DNA of 64,000 nt from NCBI RefSeq assembly GCF_035582795.1, contig NC_134367.1, positions 84,675,062-84,739,061 of the forward strand. The letters run 5' to 3'. Positions 1 through 12,375 of this stretch are shown here, one piece after another. The DNA comes from Mycteria americana. Taxonomy: Eukaryota > Chordata > Aves > Ciconiiformes > Ciconiidae. The notes under the pieces are model-generated. The model was not told where the DNA came from. It worked only from the letters and a program-made list of their open reading frames with translations, and searched no databases. Made by a program: the position numbers and the translations under genes. Within the stretch, counting starts at the first letter, position 1. Each line of letters starts with the position of its first letter.

Positions 1-2338
1 TCCGAGTAGAACAGAAGGAGTGCAAAGTTTCGTATCACAACTGGCACACACAAGATGGAAGGTGTGCACCAAAATTTTGGCTTTTTCTTCCATGTCCCAT
101 AGGCAGTATGAATCAACAGGGTGGGTGGCTCTCTGGGGGAGAGGTACGGACCTTGCAACACCACTGGAAGCCCCTTCCCCAGCACACCGGGAAGGACCTA
201 AGCAGGAGCTTAGGCCAGCAGCTAAGAGTCACATGCCAATCTTTCACTCTGATTGCCACACAGGATTGATTGTGAAAGAGAAGGGAACAGTCCAGTTTTT
301 CCAGTATTCCAGCTCTCGGCCTCTTGGGGACTGGGTGCTGAGGCAAGAGCCACTGCTCTGATCCTTTGCGTAACCAGGCTGACGGCCTCGCGCGCCGATG
401 CTCCGTTAACCTCTGGAGCCCCGCAGCCTCTCACCTTGCAGGTCTCCAGTATGGTCCTCGGACCTCAAAGTGAAATGAGGTCAAAGTGAAGTCAGGAATA
501 AATGTCAGACCTCAATGTGGAATGCAAACATTTTATTTTTAGATGTTTATAAAGGTCCCATCACAACATCCCTGGCCTCATATAATAACCAATAAAATAC
601 ACCAGCAAAGGCCTGCAAGCAGTTAAGAAGTCTCACTGCAGAGTTAAATTGTTCAAGACCTCCAAAATCATCCTTTCCAGCCTGAGCCAACACAGAGCCT
701 GGCATCGCGCTCTGACAGTCAGCGTATTTGGAAGCAAATGAGGGACCTGCCACCGATGCCTGGCAGTCTTGGAAGTGTAATGTTACAAAGACTTATAAAA
801 ATGCATCTCAGAGCGTCTTGCTTCCATGCACCACTTTTCTTCTCCTTTAATTATTTAACGTTTTTAACTGCGGGAAACAGCCCCCTGCCCTTGGAACAAG
901 AGCAACTGTGTCACAGAGATCATGGTCCCTTTAAAGTTCACGTGGTTACAACATTGATGTCCCACTTCTGTCACAAACTGTGTCACTGCGCATCTGGTCT
1001 GGTCATGTCTGCTTTCTGCATGCCCTTTCCGGCTTAGGGATCACCTTGAGAGGATGTTGCCCTCCATCCAGCGGCTGGTGAGCAGCCATGGTGGCACCTG
1101 TCCAACGGAGGGAACTGATGAGCCATCGTGTTTCCCCATCCAACACCAGCAGGGCCCTGGCTTGATTGTCCCCTTGAAAATGCTGTGTCCAGATGGAAAT
1201 TCCCACTTGGAGAAAACTCTCCAAAATGCATGTATCCATAGGACATTACTGGGCAAAAACAAGAAGAGGAGTCTGTTTATGTCTCTAAAGCCTGCCTCCG
1301 CACTAATTTGACTTCAGGCCTCGTTATTCCTGTTGTGCTCACTGCAATAGCTTACCACTGTCAACAGGAGGATTTATCAGGGCGGCCAAGCGCTGACTGA
1401 CTCAGCGTGGTTGGAGCTTAAGAGCTCCTCGAGGATGGACGGACAGAAGTCGGCATGGAGGAGAGTGTCACCAGTGTTCAGCTCGACATGGCTGCAGGGG
1501 GAAGCTCTTCTACAAAATACGGTACAGCATGAGGCAAATTTAAACTCCTTTTCCCAGCTACAACCTCTCCATCATTCTGGACAAAGACTGGAGGCTGCTT
1601 CAGCCTGACTGGTGTTTCTTTAATACTCCCTGGCCCACTCTGTGAGAGGCAAGAGACATGCACCATGGCAACCATCAAGCTTCAACACGCTGCTTTCCCA
1701 CAGTATTGAATTTTGAACTACACCTTTGCACCACGCTTCCTGAGTGGGTTGGACCCACAGACCTTCTCTGCTCCCCTCCGTATCACAGACCCACAGCAAT
1801 CTCCTAGTCTCCCTGCTCAAGAAGTCAACAAATAAAAAAACTTGTGGCATGTCTTCGTGGCATGTCTTCCACAATACACACGCTTCTCGTAACGGCAGGT
1901 GTAGAGAAAAGCTGTAGAAAAGGAGGATGAGGTACTCTCTGCATACTGCCTAGCTGGGAGGACACTATTTCTGCATATTTTCCTGGGCTGCCATTTCAAA
2001 CATGATGCTTTGAGTGGGATTTGTCTCACCCTGCTTTAGATATCTACATCTGAGCCAGTCACCTTTCATATTCAATGAAGAGAAATAGGCATGTCTGGGG
2101 TGTGAATCATCTGATTTACTTTATACATCTCCTTTAGACTAAGATGAATCACACCCCAGAAGTGCTTATTTTTCTCCATTGGCTATAAAGGGAATCAAGA
2201 TGAATACTCAGATACAGACATCCACATTTGGTCAGATGACTCTTACCCTGCACCTTCTGGGAAACAGCTTCAGGTATCATCCTCCGCACGGGCAATCACT
2301 ACCTTGCCTCTGTCTGTCACTTACCTGTGCCATAGCCT

Positions 2339-2414
2339 AAAACCAGGACAGTTGTTCACTCATGCTCCCACCCCAAAACCAGGACAGTTGTTCACTCATG
2401 CTCCCACCCCAAAA
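2339..2414 (+). repeat. Perfect 36-bp tandem duplication
   Basis: A 36-bp unit starting AAAACCAGGACAGTTG occupies 2339-2374 and is repeated without a mismatch at 2375-2410, followed by another AAAA. Absence of divergence suggests a recent slippage or duplication, or an assembly artefact. A short open frame through it reads KPGQLFTHAPT twice but has no coding support. Confidence 0.95.
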
Positions 2415-5400
2415 TCTACCACACGCCCAAAGCCAGCACAGAGATCTGAACACCAGTCTTCGCTAGAAGAATCTACAGAAACTAATAGGGGAAATAATTG
2501 GAAAATGTATTGCTATATTGAAGGAAACCCCAGAATGGAAGGGTAGAATTGGAGTAACATGCATGGAAGGAATCCTCATTATCAGCATAGAAGATGGGAT
2601 CCCATTAAAAACACTCAGTTCAGGGTGGGGGCTGGGGGGCATCCTCATTGCCATTGGAACTGTAACACCAGGGACAACAAAAAAAGAAGAGTTATCAACT
2701 ATCAGCAGCTTTTGAATTTTTCACAAAACCCAAGAAAAAAGGAAAAGGAAGTATCCATTCGGAGAACTCCTGCCATGTCAACCAGTGATCAACGGCCTGG
2801 CTCCCTACGGCAGACACCCATTTCAGTCCATAGCCGTCAGCAGCCTGTGCATTCTGCTGAAATCTAGCCCTGGTTCAGCTATATCCGCCCTACATTTGTA
2901 GGGTATTCTTATTTACCTGCTTTTGTTCCTATCATCAGCCATGTGCTGCTTACATTTATCGCGGGCAGGCTGGTTGAAAGATTTCATTGAGGACCAGCTC
3001 ATCTCATGAACGCGACACGCAGCACATGCTGTGGTTTTTCAGTGAAATCAGTTAGAAGCATTGCCTTGCTTGGGATACATTCATTACCCACAATGCTGTT
3101 TCCTTGACCCGTCAGGGCATTTTCACAGACATCCTTTGTGAATGTCCTTAAGGTTCAGAAATCTCCCTGCCTCCCATTCCCATCCATGCCCTCAAGAGCA
3201 CTCATTTGCCAACAGAGGTGTCCAAAAATACAGCATACACTTCTCACATGAGGCACGTACTAGTCAGAAATAACTAGTGTTTCCATTCGGCATGGCTATC
3301 TACCCTTTGGTCTTCCAAGCATTCACTATGCCCACATTCTGCAGCTACGCAAGGGAACATTCATTTGCTCCTTTTCCTGGCCCAAGTCTCCAGCCAGAGA
3401 TTTCCTAAGGGGCACAGGAGGACAAGCTGGGTTTCTGCGACTGACAGAGTCATAGCACTGTTGATAACCATTAGCACAGACCTATAAAACATCGAGGGCA
3501 AACATGAGTTTTGGTTAAAAACAAACAAAAAAGATTTTTGTAATGCTGATGAAGTATTAAAAGATTGTTTTATTTTTACAAAGACAATTCAAAACATCTG
3601 GAATCTCAAATAAGTCTCTGTACATGCTGTTTTAACCCAAGTTCCCTGATATTCATGGAATTTCCCCTGCACTTCACTCTGAGCGGAGCTGACTGGCTGA
3701 GGTGAACCAGGCTTCTTTCCTGCGGTAGAAGAAACAGCTGGACACAGAACTTCTGCTTTGCATGGACAAACACAGTTAGCTTACGAGCCATTTTTAAAGG
3801 GAACATTTGGCTGAGCAGCCATCCCCCAAAACAGGCCTGAGTTTCTAAATCCCCTGGCATCACGAAAGGACCTCTGATAACCTTCTTCACAGGCCTGGCG
3901 TAGCTCACCTATGCTACCATAGTGCCTGTCACCCTCTCCCTGCAACTTATGAGTTGACTCACCCGTAGATGACTCATTTCAAACTATACTCTGAAAACAA
4001 AAGGCAATATGCTCCGTGCTGGGTCTCCAGATATGCTAGTTACTGCCAGTGCTATTACTTTCTCTTCCATGAGAGAGGGAGACAGGTGAAGCGGAGGCAA
4101 TGGTGTCCTTCAGATTGCAACGTGAGGACCTGTGCTAACCATCAGAAAGCCACACTTTCCTAACTCAGTATTTTCTTGGGCCGCCTCTGACTTTCTCTGC
4201 TTACAGCAGCAGGAAGTTGCACCATATGACACCTGCCCAGAATATTGAGCATTTGGCTTAAAAAGCACAAAGTAATGGGGAAACGATGACTAACAGTAAG
4301 TCACCATGGAATCCAGTCCCCAGGAGAGTACCTGCAGACAGCCTAGGAAATTGGTATGGATGTATATTAGCTTGCCAGACTTGCATCCAGGGCTAATTTA
4401 ATGGAGTACTGCTGCAGCACAAATAGAGGCAGGGATATTGCCCAGTCCTCCAGTGACCAGTTTCAGTGAGCTGTTTCAGACCATCCTGGATCAAAACTAC
4501 TCCAACTAAGCTGGCATGCTTAGATCAGGTGAAAGAACATGATGTGACAAATCTATGCCAACCTCTGAGGATTGCTTGCTTCAGACAGTCAGATTTAAAA
4601 GCTGGTCAGCATAGCCCCTGAAGCTTTTCATTTTGGTATCATGCATGGAAAGAGGACATAAAAAGTGCAACTTCTGTCGAGCTTTGTAGATTGCTGTCAG
4701 TGCTGTGAGGGTACTCCTGTGTCCACTGAGGTCGGTGGCAAGGTTCCCGCTGCCTTCTCTGGGCACACAGACAGGGAGTGTTGAACTGCACCCAGAGACA
4801 ACTTGGAAAGCTGATAGGATGTGCAGAGCTCAAGGGCAAGCTGGCACCCACCTCCTACAGCTGCAGCTACTCGGTGACTGTAAGCGGTACTCTTGTGCGA
4901 CAGAAGTTTCAGGGATTCAGATATCACTGGGATATTCAAAGCCTAGCTCTCAGCGGTACAAAAGGCCTCAACTTGCAGCTTTCTGGGACTAGGAGACAGT
5001 TCATTCAGAACACCATAAAAATTCAAACCTATTCAAGAGCTGACCTTCATTCGACTATCTATTTGAATAATGACACAAGCAGTCAGGATAGAGCAATTGT
5101 GTTTTCAAGGCTCTGTTTCTGAAGGTTTTGCCATGTATTTAACTTTACCTCAGAAAACGCCCTTTGCAGCAGACAGGAGTCTTCTGTTATATATAGAAGT
5201 GCATGATAGCGATAGACAGAGAGGAGCCACAGGGCTGACAATTGGGAAGGGTCGGGGCTTTGAAGGAAGATTTGGGACTTATCTCACTTGGTGAGAAATC
5301 TGGGGTCTATAGCAGGTGAATGGAGGGAAGGACGTGATCTTGGGAGGGATGAGTTACAAGCTCTGTCTCAGAGAAGGAACCTTTTCACTTCTCCTTGCCC

Positions 5401-6512
5401 TCCCCATGCTGCTGGCCCTGCTGTGGGGGCTTCTTCTCTCTCAGGGAGACCTACAGCACGGAGGCAGTGTCCCTCAAGAAGGCAACCGCAGCCCCATGCT
5501 GGCCTCTGCAGCAGCCAAAAGGCAACAGCAGCTACAGCGGGGGTCAGTCCTGCCTCTGGCATCTGTGTTCACAGTATCAAGCCCAGCTGCTCAGCCGGGG
5601 CCTTGCTCCTCTCTCTTGCCAGGCTGGTAACCTACGGCCAAACGCCCCTCGATTTGGAAGTCAGTACTCTCCACCTGCCTCCAGCTTATGACCCTGTCCC
5701 AGCTTTGGATTACCCCCGTGAGCCACATTTTTTCCACCTCCCTCTTCCAGCCTCCCCAGCAGAGCGGCAGCACGAGGACGAGGGTAGAACAAACACCCAT
5801 CACTCTCTGGCTCCGACCCCGATGAGCAGCAGGCTCTGGGGAAGCTGGGGTGCAGACCAAGCAGCTGAGCAATGTTTATCTCCATGTGGCATTGAGGTAT
5901 CACGGGGCTCAGGGGAAAGCCAGTTCTCCCGGCACCCCGAGATAGCGGAGGGCAAGGTTACTCCTCCCTAGGGCTGCCTGCCTCTGTCTTCAGCCTTATA
6001 GTAGGTGCCTCATGTTCTCCCACTGAACTGAGTCACCGGTTGCCTGTCTGTCGAGGGTAAAGCTGGCCATGCCAGTTGGAGACCAGCCAGGTGGCAACCA
6101 TAAGGACAAACAGGCAGAGGGCTTAGGCAGGAGCGTCGGTCCCCCTCGTAAATGTACGCACATGGGCGTATGCAAAAGCTCAACCTGAAGGGCTCGGTAG
6201 TTTCCTTGCTGCTAATGCAGGTTGCCAAATCAGGGTGCTCAGGAAGCCCTCTCCTGCCCTGCAGCACTGGCCGAGCTGCAGGCAGGGACCTCCTGCCTCC
6301 GCTTGGACCCCGGTGAGCACCTCCCTGCCCCGCGGTGCCTGCCTGCCCGTTTCAGGCGTACGGATACCTTCTGCCGCCTAAGGAAACAGCTCTCCGTGGG
6401 GTGCTATGCAGGAGGCGAATTCCACCGCCGGGGTCAAATTCCTCAAGCAAGGAATCTGGAAGTCCTTCAATACTGGATAAAGACTGCAAAATAACAGAGC
6501 TCGCAGTCCCCT

Positions 6513-6563
6513 CGGCAGAACTGAGTTTTCACCGGCAGAACTGAGTTTTCACCGGCAGAACTG
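6513..6563 (+). repeat. 20-bp tandem repeat, about 2.5 copies
   Basis: CGGCAGAACTGAGTTTTCAC is present at 6513-6532 and 6533-6552, with the first 11 bases again at 6553-6563. It is perfect, and probably a minisatellite seed. Confidence 0.95.
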
Positions 6564-8021
6564 CTTTCTCATCTGGCGCTCTTGGTCAGTGGGATTGCGT
6601 GAAATGCCTATGACAATGATAAATTATCGCGAACGCTTAGTAACGCTCCTTGACCGAAATTGAGTTACTCGCAAAGTGATTTCTTAGAACGACTTCTTTG
6701 CTTGCTCTTCCCCAACTATTAAATTACAAGTCTGTGATTAATTACTACAGCAACTGCACAGCGAACTTAAAGCTGTCACCTAAGAACAAAAGGTCTTTTA
6801 GATAGGGGATGTTTACTTTCAGCTGAAAGGGCACATGCTCAAATTTGGTCAAGTGTACCTTACTTGCATTTTAATTCTTCAAGTTGAAAATAGCAGCTGG
6901 CTGCATGGAGAAGCAGAAAGGTGAAAATGTCATTGGATAAAACCTCCGACTGTTTCTCACAACTGGCACTAACAAATGGTTTCCGGAAGCTAGAGGTCAC
7001 TGCACACACAGTCCTCCAGCTCTCAGGCAGTAACCTGAAGTTATTGTGTGTAACTGGAATTCCTAAAGCAAGGTCAGATAGTTTATCCCCAATGTTAGCA
7101 AATTCCAACAACTAATCTAACACAGACGCTTTCATTCCCTCCAGTGGGATGCTTCGGAGGCAAAGGAGGAGTGGTTCTGAACGGGGCTGCTGCTTCCTCC
7201 GTGCGTACAAACAGCAGTCACGCTGCAGATGGGCTTTTTGCTTCACCCAGATCTGACTGCAACTGCTGTGACCCTCCCCCAAGAGGTACTAAGCCTGATC
7301 TACATAGGTATATAATTTTTTAATGCATAGGGCAGCAGGAGACACTGGCTATTCTGTCACCTAAGTGTTTCTGGAAGAGGAAAAAGAGCTATTCAGCATT
7401 AAAGATTCAGGAATGTCTGTTGACATATTAAGGAAACAACCTCGGGGGACAGCTGACACGGCTCCAAGAAGCATTACCAAGGGAACGGTGACGCAAATGT
7501 CTTCCATTTTTACAGGCTGGCAGCTCGCCAGGTTCCCTCGCCTGATGGCTGATGTAATGCTAATCCCTATCTGGGTTAGCGCTCAGATATCAACCACAGC
7601 AGCTCACTCTGCTGCAATCAATATAGCACACTTTTTATAGAAGAGCGTATTAAAAAAATTCTGCTCTAATTTACTAGGAATATGTACAGTAGAGTAATAG
7701 CAGGGGAAATCTAATGGCTAGCCTGGAGCTCACCCAGCGCGTGCTTGTGCAAGCGTGCACGTGTGTGCGCAGGCTTGTACACAAACCCATCTACACCTTG
7801 AATAATGGCAAGTCCAGGCGAGGGCCACACATTGAGAAAGGGCTGGCTGTGCATCACGTACAAGAAGAGCCTTCCAATTCCTTTATTAAGTGATGTACCA
7901 GCAGAAGAAAACAAGCAAAATGGGACTGGAAAATAAAACGGGCTATCCGTTATAGCATGGAATAAAATGGGTTTTTATGTAATAGTGACGATGTTTCGTA
8001 CTTCTGTGAGTACCGGAGGGC

Positions 8022-8155
8022 TCTGTGGGGATTAACGAAGCCTCACAGCAGCTCTACAGGGTAGGCAGCACCGAGGCAGAGTGAAGGACTGGCAGCGCGT
8101 CACTAGTGGTCAAAACCCATCAGCCCCACAGCCAGTGTGTCAACTCCATAGCGGA
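8022..8155 (-). mobile_element. Probable MIR-like SINE remnant, antisense
   Basis: CCTCACAGCAGCTCTACAGGGTAGGCAG followed by CACCGAGGCAGAGTGAAGG, a CACTAGTGGT word and CACAGCCAGTGTGTC resembles the MIR reverse complement (TCCTCACAACAACCCTATGAGGTAGG, AAACTGAGGCACAGAGAGG). It is diverged and weaker than the other three copies. Confidence 0.42.
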
Positions 8156-11100
8156 CACCAACACCAGTACCTTCAGACAAGGCATGAGCAGGAGAGGAAT
8201 CCAGGGATCCTGAATTACCATGTAATTATCTGAGTAGTCATTTGGCTTGCTCATAAGAGACGGACTTTGAAAACCTGAGTAACCTCCAGTGAATATAGTC
8301 CTGGCTTTACACCTTCTACCATGGAAAGCCCTCCCAGTGCTTAACTGCACCCTAAAACCAGTCTAGAGCACTGGTTTGCTACTAAGTGGATCATCACCCT
8401 ACCTCCTGCAAGCGATAACCCCACACCAGTTTATTATTTCACAGGATACTGGTGTCATAACTGTGAAAATGTCTATGTGTGTTCTTGCACCAGATAAAAT
8501 TTTGAGATAAACTCTGTGGGTAACAAAGTAGATGAATTCCAGCCTGTATCCAGCACCTAGTGTGATGAGGACCTTTGCAGGCCAATGCATTGTTTCCCTC
8601 TATTCCTCCTTTATCAGATAAAATTTAAGGGGAATTTTAGGAAAACAGTACTTTAAAATAGAAGCTGATGTTCCGGTAATATCAGTCCTTGGGTTAATTC
8701 CTGGCAGATGTGGGAAGAATATTAACCACGTCATTCGGGGTTTCCAGGGGGGGTCGGCTTCACAGAACAGCCCGAGAGCTGGGCTGCTATTTTGGGAAAA
8801 TCCAGGTACAAAAAGGCAACGGTCTCAGACCCACCCTTTCCCAGGCCACGCTCAAGGCAACCTTTCCACAGCAGCCATTGTCCATTTGACGGGATAACTG
8901 CCCCTACCTTTCACTGGCACTAAAAATGAAGGAAATCAGTGTCCGTCCGCGTTAGCCCATAACTACGCAAGCAGCCACCTGGCATAAAGCCCCCCCGAGA
9001 TGCTCACCGGCACCCAGCTGCAACCGCACACATCCGTCGGGCGTTTCCTTGCGTTTCTGCCTCCCTTTTGCCGGGAGCTGCCATGGCACGATGCCGTTTC
9101 TGGCCGCCCCTCCCTCCTCTGCTCTTCATTCCCGGCCAGCTGGGCCCCGGCCAGAGCGGCCGTAGCTGCGGGCAGGGCTGCCTGCGGGAGCGGCGGGGGC
9201 TGTGGTGGGCAGGGAGGGTTTCCCGGGTCCCTCCAGCAGCAGAAGGGCTCAGGGAACAAAAGCAGGAAGGCGAGAGCGGGGCAGGAGGTACCCAAAAGGG
9301 CAGGGCAGGTGTGGGGAGAGGAGAGCGGGGAGAGGACAGCGTTTGGCCTCCTTGGTCCCTACACCTTCGGTGCCCAGAAGCCAGGGCCCCTCCATCCACC
9401 TGCCCCGCCGAGGCACGCGCTGCTGCCCGGCCCAACATCGGCTCCTCTGCCTTCAGTTTTCAAAAAGAATACGCTTTAAGTGAATGGATGGTCTTATTAC
9501 AACAGCCTCATACACCAGACCAGTTGAGGGCATTAATGTAATTAGATTACCCCCATCTCTGATCTGCGAAGAGGTAAAATATTTGATGACCAAAGAGCCT
9601 CCCTTCTCCAACAAAGGATATAACTGGTTTTGCTCGCATGAAAGTAACGGAGGAGAGAGTATATTTCCCTTTCAAAATAAGCAAGGAAGAGGCAAATAGC
9701 TTAAGTGAAGATACCTTTTAGCACGCCATGTGTATGTCAGTGCTCCAGACATGCCCTCCCTGTGCAGCACATACACACGTAACAGGGAGGGAACTGTAGG
9801 CCCAGTCCTCCTCGCCGGCAGTCAGAGATGACCTCATGGAATTACGATGCAATCCCAATGTGAAAGGAAAATCCAAGTCCTTCCTATGCAATCCATAGGA
9901 CGTCTGCACAATTTTTAACATATGTGTTTATATTTCCTTAATATTTAATGAAATGCTTAAGAAAAAACATGTTCTAAAAATGTTGATGTAATTACAGTTT
10001 GTTGTGCTTGAATTCTGAATGGAGAACAGTCGTCTCCATTATTTTTTCCACATGCTCATACTACCTTATATTAAAAACATATTCTACTCAGTCAGACATG
10101 TGTTGTGTGCTTTATAAACACTTTGCACAGTTGGAAACATTCATGTTTAGCAAAAATCCTCCCGCCATCAAATGCAATGTGGAGAACCTCCTTTGCAGCA
10201 AACGCTCTGCACTCTGATCATGGGAGGTGATCACCGGGGTCACGTATGAAGGGCCTGGCCAAAGGGATCTACCCTGCATCTGCATGCAGCTCAGCTGGGC
10301 TCCTCAGGGCCCAGCACTGCTGAGTGGAGGGCTCTTCTCTCCAGAGGACACAAACCCCAAATGAGAAGACTCCAGACAAGTTAATACTCTGGTCTAGGTG
10401 GAGTTTGTATTCTTGTATTTTAAAATACAAGATGCGTATCAGTTAGCGTCAGTGCCCTGCAAGGTTCATTGCCTTCCCAGCCTCTCTCACACTTACGGTG
10501 TGGTCCTGTAATCTCTGACAATCCAGTTAATGTGGCTCAGGTGTTATCACAGAATCTGTCTTACTCTAATCACCCTACTTCATTGCCGTACTCCTAGAAT
10601 TAGTCAGAGAACTCCAAAAAGATCGTCGTAGTATTTTGTTTTAAAATGTTCATGCAAGGCTGATGTTCATAATCTCTAGTGACCAATTAGTAAAACTAGG
10701 TGGTTTTCAGGGCAAAATCCTTAGACAAAATTCACAGGGGTGACAAAATGTCAGCTTTTCATTCTCAGAGCAAACATGGTCCCGTGTTTTCGGTGCAAGA
10801 ATCACCCTTACCCAGGCCACTTCATGCAGCAGCTGGGGATTTCCATATTTTTCCTATACATAAACAAAATAAATCTGGGGTGTGGATTGGTCTCCGGTTC
10901 CAAACCCTCTGATTCCTTTCCAAAGCGAAGGCCGCATCAGGTGCAAAATAAGACTCCACTTCCCAACTGGAATAATATGTGTGCTACGTGCAGAACCAGA
11001 GTCAGTGGGTAGATGGATGGATTCGTGCTGGTTCCATATTAATGGAAGGGTCAGAAAGAAAACATTAGCAATCAAGAGCATTTTACGGACCTTCCCTTTA

Positions 11101-12182
11101 CGATGTATCATCCTACACCACATAAATATACATTGGCAGCTTGTGAGAGATACAAGCCAGTTCTTATGCTTTAATGCCTGATGGCATCTTGATGTGACAA
11201 TAACATGGTTCAACAACATGCAGGAAATACTGTTGATGGAAATAGGCATTTAGCAAAGAAAAACAAGCATTTCTTTGCCTGAGGAATGCTGAATGGGAGC
11301 ATTCTTTCCTAAATTCATGGGAATGCATTTCCTTTTATTCGTGATAGCAACTGTGTGGCAACTGATGATAGTTTTCCTCATGGTTTTCACGTTATACTCT
11401 CTTTTTCAATATGTGGTTCCCTGTCCCAGACACACACTGGTCGGGGCAAGGCTGAAATCTGTGACTCTTCCTAGCAGCCCTGTGAAAAGCATGACCTGTG
11501 CTCCCAGTCAGGCGATGTGATCACGGTCCGTGCAGGCTGCCCACTCCTTCAGCTCATGTCTTCCAGAGTAGGGCTGTATCCATCCCCACATGTTCTGCTG
11601 GACGGACAACCAGGCTCCTCCAAATGTGTAAGGTGAGGACCAGAAGTCCTATTCCTAAAGCTAGTGAAGAATCTGCTTTGGCCCAGACCACCGCAGTCTT
11701 TTCACACTCCTGCACAAGCACGAATTAGCTAGAGGCACTCGCCTGTTCCGTTACCACAAGCTTCGCACAAAAGTAGAGGCTCACTAACCTTGGTCTTAGC
11801 AGCAGCATCTGCCTCTGAAGGTGTATTTCTTACTGTGAAAACATCCATCAAGGCAAGCATTTAGCCTTATGCCTTAAAATGAAGACACAGCTTGCTGGAG
11901 AACTGAGCTGCGACCTGGCCTGGCAAACATTGCCCAATGGTGTGTTTGAGGAAGCCAAAGAGAATGGCACTTCTTCGTCCTACCCCTTAGGCATTCGTGC
12001 TCCATCTGGCTGCGTGCGACTGCGCCGCTGAGTCTCTGACCATCAGAGGAGCCGTGCTCGGATCTGAGTAGCTGGAATCACTCCACCCCTGGGTCGTTAC
12101 GATATTCAATTATGGCTCCGTACTTAAGTGACACAATAGATATGGGAATTGAAAGCACAAAACCTCCTAACCTCTGATCCTG
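8156..12182. other. Intergenic with one GC-rich patch
   Basis: A GC-rich patch at about 9000-9460 (up to 159 codons open on each strand) contains scattered CpGs but no splice-site or domain pattern I can trust. It could be a small enhancer or promoter. From 9.9 to 10.2 kb the DNA is AT-rich. A ten-base palindrome GGTGATCACC lies near 10.23 kb. No repeat was recognised elsewhere. Confidence 0.6.
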
Positions 12183-12375
12183 TCTCTACAACAGAATCCC
12201 TCGGTGGCTTTAGGCAAGGTACTTAACATCTCCGCCTCAGTTTTCCCATTTGCAGAAGGGGGCTAATAATACTCAGCCACCTACTCCACAGGGGAGTCCT
12301 GAGGATTCATTGCTTAATGTAAAGTGGCTAGAAGATGAAAACCTGCATGTAAGTGCCAAGCGTTATTACAGTTAC
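12183..12375 (+). mobile_element. MIR-like SINE
   Basis: The order GGCAAGGTACTTAACATCTC, CCTCAGTTTTCCCATTTGCA, GGGGCTAATAAT, TCCTGAGGATTCATTGCTTAATG, TGTAAAGTGGCTAGAA and AAGTGCCAAGCGTTATTACA follows the MIR core and 3' half from end to end. It is old and diverged, as MIR copies in sauropsids are. Confidence 0.75.

Larger units (their letters stand above)
1..8021. other. Intergenic, no gene seen
   Basis: All open frames here are short (longest 227 codons at 5288-5971, low-complexity Pro/Ser/Ala/Arg-rich with no recognisable domain). The stretch holds the 36-bp duplication at 2339-2410, a 19-bp stem inverted repeat at 2094-2160, the 20-bp repeat at 6513-6563, and at 478-491 an AGGTCAAAGTGAAG word resembling a nuclear-receptor site. 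Otherwise it is unique DNA of ordinary composition. Confidence 0.7.

Noticed and set aside
5288-5971. 227-codon plus frame, longest outside the CpG island
   Set aside because: No known domain, biased residue use, and overlapping open frames on the other strand. Not enough to call a gene.
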